A stretch of DNA of 31,162 nt from JBCCSZ01 sp039199225. Its GTDB lineage: Bacteria > Bacteroidota > Bacteroidia > Chitinophagales > Saprospiraceae. The position numbers were made by a program, and so were the translations under genes. Every line of letters begins with the position of its first letter. The first letter of the stretch is position 1. The notes below the pieces were generated by a model. That model was not told the origin of the DNA. It was given only the letters and a program-made list of their open reading frames with translations, and ran no database searches. This document shows positions 26,101 to 31,162 of this stretch, piece by piece. The DNA lies in the NCBI GenBank assembly GCA_039199225.1, contig JBCCSZ010000048.1, positions 1 through 31,162 of the forward strand. Reading direction: 5' to 3'.

Positions 26101-27017
26101 TGAAGGTGGCGAGCCAATTGGTTGGAACGACGCCACAGGGTGCCATAGGTCAACTGGTTGTGCTGACCATTTTCATCGCAAAGAGCGGTTGCATAAGCTT
26201 CGGGCTGTACCTCTGCCATGTTTCTGATTTGATCAATCAAGCTATCGACCGTCGCCGAAACGACCGCTCCCTGTTCCCAAGCATCTAGCTTTCTACGCTC
26301 TTCAGCAGAAAGAATGTTGAGTTGATTCAGGGACAAAGTAGGATTTGCGTAAGCTTCTAAAATGCGCTCATACTGATTGAGCAGTTCGGAAATCCAGCTC
26401 GCTGAAAATCGTTCTTCCACATAGTCGATGGAAAACGCTAGCTGTCCCTCTGTCTTTCGCTCTACTTGAAAGTGCAAATCATAATCCGCTGACTTCAAGC
26501 TATTTTGGGCCAATGGCTTAAAGGTAAAGGCCGTATTGGTAGCAGGAAGTTCCAGCCCGTTGGCAATGATCTCAAAGGGTGCATTTTGGTATTGAAAGCT
26601 TTTGCGAAGCAAAGCGTCCGTTTGAATGATTTGATCCTTGACAGTTGCGGCCATAGCAGGTAGAATGACTGGTACCCGAGTCTCCCAAATCATCTCCATT
26701 TCTGCTTGCTTCAACAGGGGTGCATCCACCACGATGTATTCCGAACGACTGTGCCTGGCCATCAAATGAGCGAGGGCGGAAAATAGCAAGATCATGGTTT
26801 CCATATCTTTGCCACCACCGAGCCTTTGTAGGGACTGCTGGGCGGCCTCCGATAATACTTTGACGGCTGTTTTTCGGTGGCCAGCTTCCTGGCTCCCAGG
26901 CTGTATGGTCGAATCTTTCCAAACAAAATTTTCTTCCGCGTTGGCCAGATGAGCCGTCCAGAAGGAACGGTGTGCTTCGTAGGCACTAGAGGTAAATGTT
27001 ATTTTGGGGTTTTGCAT
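23112..27017 (-). CDS. NRPS: C-lobe remnant, A(Asn), PCP, E
   Basis: 1301 residues. Residues 1 to about 245 resemble only the C-terminal lobe of a condensation domain (LLFSALAHLMARHS, FQYQNAPFEIIANGLEL); the N-lobe with HHxxxDG is absent, so this part cannot condense on its own. The A domain (about 255-755) gives the code DLTKIGEVGK (AFDLTLTS, LKLTPS, LIVGGE, NEYGPTEATVG), the canonical asparagine code. PCP has Ser792 in LGGDS. The E domain (about 840-1270) has HHLVMDGVSW (His967-His968), MEGHGRE and FNYLGSFD, so D-Asn is predicted. The condensation partner is most likely the orphan C domain ending the NRPS two genes upstream. It starts 33 nt after the beta-hydroxylase gene and ends 29 nt before the large NRPS, whose first C domain accepts D-residues. 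Confidence 0.95.
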   Translation of the reverse strand: MQNPKITFTSSAYEAHRSFWTAHLANAEENFVWKDSTIQPGSQEAGHRKTAVKVLSEAAQQSLQRLGGGKDMETMILLFSALAHLMARHSRSEYIVVDAPLLKQAEMEMIWETRVPVILPAMAATVKDQIIQTDALLRKSFQYQNAPFEIIANGLELPATNTAFTFKPLAQNSLKSADYDLHFQVERKTEGQLAFSIDYVEERFSASWISELLNQYERILEAYANPTLSLNQLNILSAEERRKLDAWEQGAVVSATVDSLIDQIRNMAEVQPEAYATALCDENGQHNQLTYGTLWRRSNQLARHLQQHMKIEKGDRVAVLMNRKSDLLIAFLAAMKAGAVLVPIAADLPKSRIDFLLEDAAPKALLLEMALIAAAQGYKGQMFAIDVQMSMLRESEEDLESLLLPTDLAYIIYTSGSTGQPKGVQVPHAGLRNYLQWAKETYQPDSPIHLPFFTSVAFDLTLTSLFLPLWTGGKVLIFNADDREMLFKRILSNPEITLLKLTPSHLRAFKFLDFAEPTNLRKLIVGGEALDFSLVKETRDLFGEVLIYNEYGPTEATVGCTCYAIKAGTEGVGAVPIGQPISNMRAIVLDRFDQASPIGAVGELCMAGQGLAASYLNRPEVTAAKFQSLRGERMYRTGDLAFRNAEGQLVYMGRVDRQLKINGFRIELGEIEQVLRSHDKVEDAAVALRSLGGAQLLFAWIVGAIDGLESWLESRLPGYMIPRQWMALDAMPLTKNGKVDYSNLPQIEKEDNVVFMAPESEAEQLIARIWEEILGAEKVGVQDDFFKLGGDSIRAIQLSSRLQQHRYQVDIDDVFNHPTVGALALQLRPLSREVPQTAVEGTVDLGPVHHHFLDQKHQNPAHFNQSVFLKRESGFEMEKLQACFELLTLHHDALRMVLKNGQLFNQAPGMTQFELNSFDLRQHPDPIAEVARLVAVTHQSFDLENGPLFKAVRFQLSKADHCLIVVHHLVMDGVSWRILLEDFSRLYESNQPTTDVLPLKSNSFKDWMVACKDYANGFQQEREIVYWESMEQRKVHPLFPNWIGVPCPVSQLEKTTVKFSEALTNNLLRESNQAYNTQSNDLLLAALNLSLHAWRGADAVVYSMEGHGREPIISDFDISRTIGWFTTLYPMVMATDFSEISMAIRKTKENIRQVPQNGIGYGLLQYLAEKNKRGELQFDRRPEIRFNYLGSFDQVGTNEIFGISELETGLQESLLNSRDVPLLVEGFVLDGCLNIRMVYDTALLTETEMETLTHIFQENLRAVVAHCQGKEATIYTPSDLGEEDLSLDELDAIMSMVEGDE

Positions 27018-27050
27018 GCGCGCTTCTTATTTAATCTCTAATCTTGTTTT

Positions 27051-28676
27051 TTAGACACTCATTGAATGAGCCGCTTCCAGTTCTTCGACGGTGTACAGAA
27101 TTTCTTTTTCACCAAATAATCGCTCTGCTCTGATGCCCTTGTTGCGACAATCCTCCATCAGCTTATTGGATTGAATGATTGGGTCAGACTCTTCGGTGTA
27201 GTTGTAGGCCATGATGTATTTCAACCAAGGTTCCATGCCCATTGCGTAGACAAAGACCTCCTTGAAATTGAATTGATTGACGATGTCCATTCCGCGTTGG
27301 TAGTTGGAGCCGGCTAGGCGACGAGAGTGATCCATTTCTCTGGGTAGTTCCTTGGGTAAAAGGGGGCCGTACAACCAGCTCAGTGGCGCTCCATCGCATT
27401 CCATACCCAAGAACAGCACGTCGATGTCACCAAATATTTTGTGGACATGGGCATAAAGCTCTGATGAGATGTTACAGGAGTCGGCGGCAAATAAGATGCG
27501 CGATCCTTCAAATTCAACTAGGTGGGCCAGCTTGGTACGGATGTCCAGATCACAGTGTTCTCCCAAGAAAGGAATGCCCGTTATTTTAATGCTTTCCAAA
27601 CTGAGACTTTCCAACTCGCGCAGCTCGATGATGTTTTCAAAGCCAGCCTTCTGCAAAATCAATCGCAGGTTGGGGTCTTGCAAAGTGCCACTGCCACCGG
27701 CGGGAATAACGATGTTTTTGATTCGATGACGAAGTTTCAACAAAGACTCAAATAAAACGTGGTCTTGGTGATTGTGTGTGATGAGCACAAAGTCGATGCA
27801 CTCTGGCAAATCAGAATAAGTGAAGCGAGAAACCTCTGCATCGTATCCATAGCTGATAACCGGATCGACGAGAATACAGGCGTTTTTAGTTTCGACCGAG
27901 ATGCAGGCATGACCGAAATAGCGCACCCGCGCACCAGGACCGTCGTAGGCTTCAAAGGGCGCTGGAGCCTCCTCTGTGAAGAACTCTCTAAACAATGCCT
28001 TTTTACCTTCCGGAATTTCCAATTTTGCACAAATATCTTCAAAGTCTCCGGCCTCGGACGCCATCTGAAAAAACTGATCCCAAGCTGGACTGGCAAAGGG
28101 TTTTTGAATGTGAATCTTATCGTCGCTTTCCAGAACCGGCGTACTCAATACAAAAGGACGATCATCCGAATCAATCAAAGAAACAGCCATTGATTGATCT
28201 TCGGGACGATAGAATTTACTGTGGTACAAAAGCGGTTCGATGAAGCGGAAAGAAGCATTGTTTTCCAGATCGTATACCAGCTCGACATAGCCCTTAAGGT
28301 CTTCCGGAATCTTATGGTACAGCGATTCAATGGAGTAGCCTTTGGCCTCTGCCTCTAGCATGGACATCAACTCGCGGATGGATTTTTCCAGTTTGATTAG
28401 GTCTGCTTGATCCTTCCGGGTATCTTCCAGTAGCGCCCGAATTTCGTCAACCGACTGCCCGCCCAAGTCCATAAACGGCCCACCCGTCATCTCAGGATTT
28501 TGGCAAGCAGCAGCGTGAATGAATGGTGCTTGTATATAGGATTCCATGATCTTCATGTGTCGACCGACGACATTCATGGCAGCAGTAGAGGGCGCAATCA
28601 GGTAGGCCCATGCATACCATGATTTGAAAAGGGGTTGCGCTACAATATTTGGTTTTAGATAGACCGTGTTTGACAT
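27051..28676 (-). CDS. CmlA-type di-iron beta-hydroxylase (metallo-beta-lactamase fold)
   Basis: 541 residues, with an N-terminal region of about 245 residues followed by a metallo-beta-lactamase-fold domain. The metal motif is THNHQDH (His301, His303, Asp305, His306). Glu373 in LGEHCD replaces the usual third histidine, and Asp399 (FAADS) and Glu426 (GMECD) follow. These match the di-iron ligands I recall for CmlA of chloramphenicol biosynthesis (305, 307, 309, 310, 377, 403, 430) with a constant offset of four, and the length is similar (about 532). CmlA enzymes use O2 to hydroxylate the beta-carbon of an amino acid bound to an NRPS carrier protein. Lying between the Gly/C NRPS and the Asn NRPS, it may act on Asn or on a residue loaded upstream; which one is not visible. 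The glutamate in place of histidine argues against a simple hydrolase. Confidence 0.88.
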   Translation of the reverse strand: MSNTVYLKPNIVAQPLFKSWYAWAYLIAPSTAAMNVVGRHMKIMESYIQAPFIHAAACQNPEMTGGPFMDLGGQSVDEIRALLEDTRKDQADLIKLEKSIRELMSMLEAEAKGYSIESLYHKIPEDLKGYVELVYDLENNASFRFIEPLLYHSKFYRPEDQSMAVSLIDSDDRPFVLSTPVLESDDKIHIQKPFASPAWDQFFQMASEAGDFEDICAKLEIPEGKKALFREFFTEEAPAPFEAYDGPGARVRYFGHACISVETKNACILVDPVISYGYDAEVSRFTYSDLPECIDFVLITHNHQDHVLFESLLKLRHRIKNIVIPAGGSGTLQDPNLRLILQKAGFENIIELRELESLSLESIKITGIPFLGEHCDLDIRTKLAHLVEFEGSRILFAADSCNISSELYAHVHKIFGDIDVLFLGMECDGAPLSWLYGPLLPKELPREMDHSRRLAGSNYQRGMDIVNQFNFKEVFVYAMGMEPWLKYIMAYNYTEESDPIIQSNKLMEDCRNKGIRAERLFGEKEILYTVEELEAAHSMSV

Positions 28677-28686
28677 ACTATTTTTT

Positions 28687-31162
28687 TTAGAAATTGAATT
28701 TTGTATTTATCTCCATCATTTCTGGCTTCGCCTGTTCTTGGCCCAACTCGATTTCATTGAGCGCCATGTCCGGACGAGCAGCCACTTGCTCTAAAATGTC
28801 TTGTAAGTACTCTGCCAATTGATTGGCTGTTTGCGTTTGAAATAAATTTGTGTTGTATTCCAGAATGCAATCGATCCGCTGCCCTCTTTGACGCACCAAA
28901 AGGGTCAGATCAAACTTGGTGTTGTCTCTCTCCAAGTCGAATTCTTCCACTGCCAAACCATTCAGTTGAAGCCCTTCCATATCCATCGTATGTACATCCA
29001 ACCACACATCGAATAGTGGCTGACGACTTCTGTCTCTCCCCAGACCAAGCTGTTGGACCAACAAATCGAAAGGATAATCTTGATGTGCAAAATCCTGGAA
29101 GGTATTGTCTCGAACCTCTTTCAAAAATTCGAGGAAGGTTTTATGTCCTCGAGGGTGATTTTTGAATGGCAATGTATTGAGAAAACATCCGACCACCTCT
29201 TCCAAAGCTCTTTGGTCGCGATTGCCAACCGGAGCACCGACGACAATGCACTCTTGGGCCGTCAATCGATGCAACAACACATTGAAGCAAGTCAAGAAGT
29301 AGATGAAAGTAGTTGCTTGCTGGCTACGGACCTGAGCTAAAATATCGGTAGACAGGTCGCTGTCCAATTCGAACCGAACCGCACGTCCCTCAAAACTCAG
29401 GCTATCCGGCCTTGTAAAGTCGGTTTGGAGATTCAAACGTTGTGGAAGGCTTGCAAACTTCTGTTGCCAATAATCTGCTTGCTGTTGAAAGGCAGTCTCT
29501 TGCTGCAATTTGTTTTGCCAAATGGCGAAATCCTTGTATTGCACCTTCAAGGGTTGAAGTGCTTCGCCATTGTAAACAGCCACCAAGTCGCGCATCAAAA
29601 TGCCCAGGCTGGGACCGTCTGAAACAATGTGCGGCATGTCTATCAGCAAGATGTGGCGTTCCTTTGAAAGCTGTACCAGTCCGGCTCGCAACAAAGGCGC
29701 TTGCCCCAGGTCGAATGGATGAATAAACGAGCGAATCGCTTGCTCCTCTGCGCCCTCTTCTCCGATGATGATCGGCAATTGGAAATCCACCTGAGCCAAG
29801 ACCGCTTGCATCGGCTGGTTGTCTTGCTCCACAAAAATCGTCCGCAGGATTTCATGTCGTTGGATGATGGCCTGAAAAGCCTTTTCCAGCAGCGCGTGGT
29901 CGAGTTGCCCCTTCAGCCAGATGGCTTGTGGATCGTGGTAGGCATCATTGCCTTCTATGGACTTGCTGACCACCCACAAGCGCTTTTGTGCATGAGAAAG
30001 TGGGTAGAGATCGCGAACAGCAGTCGGCTGAATATCGATGGTACTTCCAGCTTGACGCTCGTTGAGCAGTTCGCTCAGTCCGGCAATACTCGGATGTCCA
30101 AAAATATCTCTCAACCGCAATTCCAAATCAAAAGATTCGGAGAGTCGAGCAATGAGAATGGTCGCCTTTAAACTTTGGCCGCCTATCTCGAAAAAATTAT
30201 CGTGAATACCGATGGGGTGCATATCCAACACTTCCTCCCAAAGCTGCTGAATTCTTTGTTCGCGCAAATTTCTGGGTGCAACATAATTCTTTGTTTCCGG
30301 AACAATTTCTCGAGGATGTGGCAATGCCTTGCGATCCAATTTACCATTCGGCGTTTTTGGAAAAACATCCATTGTCACGAAGTAATCCGGGATCATATAA
30401 TCTGGAATGAAGACCTTCAGTTCGCGACGAAGTGAGGCCGCCTCCACTTTGTCGACTGTGCGAATGTAAGCCGCCAACGCAGGCACTCCCCCCGCCTCTA
30501 TCAACAAAACAACCGCCTCTTGCACAGCTGGTAAACCAACCAATACTTTTTCAATTTCTCCTGGCTCGATCCGATACCCCCTCAGTTTGATCTGGTGATC
30601 CGCCCGCCCCAGAAAACGCAGATGACCATCTGCTTGCCACTCAGCCAAGTCACCCGTTCGATACATGCGCTCGCCCTGCTGGAACGGATTGGACATGAAA
30701 CGATCAGCTGTCAACTCTGGGCGTTGGTGGTAGCCTTGTGCCAGTCCCTCGCCAGCGATGTACAACTCGCCAGGAACGTAAGGTGGCAGCAATTGCCCCT
30801 GACCATCCAAGACATACAATTGTGTGTTGGCAATGGGTTGACCTATCAATACAGGGTTTTGTTGGCTGGATATATTCCAAGTGGCCGACCAAATCGTCGT
30901 TTCCGTGGGGCCGTACATATTTTGGATGCGCAGCTTTGGCCAGGCTTTGCGCATGTCATCGGCCAAGTCGTCCGGACAGCTCTCGCCGCCAACCAGCAAC
31001 TGGTCGATGCCGCTGAGCGCCTCGCAGGTATCTTTGTGTAGCAAGAGCATGCGCGCATGGGTAGGCGTGCATTGTACATGCGTAATGGCATGCGTCCGAA
31101 TCAAGTCGGGAATAGCGGTTGGCACCTGGCCAGGATTGCTTCGCTGGCGCACCCGATTCAAT
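28687..31162 (-). CDS. NRPS, 3' part: A(Gly)-PCP-C; start lies outside the window
   Basis: An open frame entering from the right edge; the first codons seen lie inside an A domain, so the true start and earlier domains are missing. The visible A part runs from ITHVQCTPTHARM through YGPTETTIW and YRTGD to NGKLDRK. The seven code positions available read QLGMIWK, matching the glycine code (DILQLG(L/M)IWK). PCP has its serine codon at 30172-30174 (IGGQS). A complete C domain follows (YPLSHAQKRLWVV to about 28750), with both lobes and an active site of PHIVSDG: the first, non-catalytic His is Pro, while the catalytic His and DG are kept. The protein then stops (NTKFNF) with no A domain, so this C domain must work with an A-PCP on another protein, most likely the Asn NRPS. 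Only 10 nt separate its stop from the beta-hydroxylase start. Confidence 0.93.
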   Translation of the reverse strand, partial: LNRVRQRSNPGQVPTAIPDLIRTHAITHVQCTPTHARMLLLHKDTCEALSGIDQLLVGGESCPDDLADDMRKAWPKLRIQNMYGPTETTIWSATWNISSQQNPVLIGQPIANTQLYVLDGQGQLLPPYVPGELYIAGEGLAQGYHQRPELTADRFMSNPFQQGERMYRTGDLAEWQADGHLRFLGRADHQIKLRGYRIEPGEIEKVLVGLPAVQEAVVLLIEAGGVPALAAYIRTVDKVEAASLRRELKVFIPDYMIPDYFVTMDVFPKTPNGKLDRKALPHPREIVPETKNYVAPRNLREQRIQQLWEEVLDMHPIGIHDNFFEIGGQSLKATILIARLSESFDLELRLRDIFGHPSIAGLSELLNERQAGSTIDIQPTAVRDLYPLSHAQKRLWVVSKSIEGNDAYHDPQAIWLKGQLDHALLEKAFQAIIQRHEILRTIFVEQDNQPMQAVLAQVDFQLPIIIGEEGAEEQAIRSFIHPFDLGQAPLLRAGLVQLSKERHILLIDMPHIVSDGPSLGILMRDLVAVYNGEALQPLKVQYKDFAIWQNKLQQETAFQQQADYWQQKFASLPQRLNLQTDFTRPDSLSFEGRAVRFELDSDLSTDILAQVRSQQATTFIYFLTCFNVLLHRLTAQECIVVGAPVGNRDQRALEEVVGCFLNTLPFKNHPRGHKTFLEFLKEVRDNTFQDFAHQDYPFDLLVQQLGLGRDRSRQPLFDVWLDVHTMDMEGLQLNGLAVEEFDLERDNTKFDLTLLVRQRGQRIDCILEYNTNLFQTQTANQLAEYLQDILEQVAARPDMALNEIELGQEQAKPEMMEINTKFNF

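Noticed and set aside
26280..27017. The missing N-lobe of the C domain in the Asn NRPS as a simple frameshift
   Set aside because: The upstream DNA is occupied by the intact beta-hydroxylase gene only 33 nt away, so no hidden N-lobe remains there.
27051..28676. Reading the metallo-beta-lactamase-fold protein as a beta-lactamase or generic hydrolase
   Set aside because: Glu373 replaces the third metal-binding histidine, and the large N-terminal domain and ligand spacing fit CmlA hydroxylases instead.
1..31162. tRNA, rRNA, CRISPR arrays, insertion sequences
   Set aside because: None seen. The repeated DNA in the window is explained by homologous NRPS domains.

Overview
The window holds the 3' part of a nonribosomal peptide synthetase (NRPS) gene cluster, almost all on the minus strand, plus one unrelated lipoprotein gene on the plus strand at the left edge. 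The host is probably a member of Bacteroidota. The reasons are that genes start without a Shine-Dalgarno sequence behind A-rich leaders, the gaps between genes are very AT-rich, the coding DNA is of middling GC content, and the lipoprotein has an acidic stretch just after its lipobox cysteine (CQKSEDD), as in exported Bacteroidota lipoproteins. I cannot place it more finely from sequence alone.

In the direction of transcription (right to left) the order is as follows. (1) An NRPS enters from beyond the right edge and ends in A(Gly)-PCP-C. (2) A CmlA-type di-iron beta-hydroxylase follows. (3) A 1301-residue NRPS has a C-lobe remnant, A(Asn), PCP and E. (4) A single 6278-residue NRPS has five modules, a built-in sulfotransferase domain and a terminal thioesterase. 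(5) An aldehyde dehydrogenase-family protein follows. (6) A tryptophan-halogenase-family flavoprotein ends the row, closed by a strong intrinsic terminator. Gaps of 10, 33 and 29 nt join the first four genes into an operon; the last two follow after 94 and 243 nt.

Reading the ten-residue A-domain codes by hand gives this order: (unknown upstream)-Gly-D-Asn-Thr-X1-D-Orn-Thr-X2, then release by the thioesterase. Gly rests on a partial code; Asn, Thr, Orn and Thr match canonical codes at every position. X1 and X2 come from two related A domains that have lost the usual Asp235 and carry Asp at 236, as in beta-alanine-type domains, so beta-amino acids are the best guess. The assembly line therefore repeats a three-module unit, [A-PCP-E][D-accepting C, Thr][beta-type], twice.

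The most unusual element is the sulfotransferase domain between the second threonine carrier protein and the last condensation domain. It resembles the CurM/olefin-synthase ST family, which sulfates beta-hydroxyl groups of carrier-bound acyl chains. Here it could sulfate threonine, either as a final decoration or to activate the hydroxyl for elimination to dehydrobutyrine. With beta-hydroxylation, halogenation and a split module, this looks like an orphan pathway for a heavily modified peptide.
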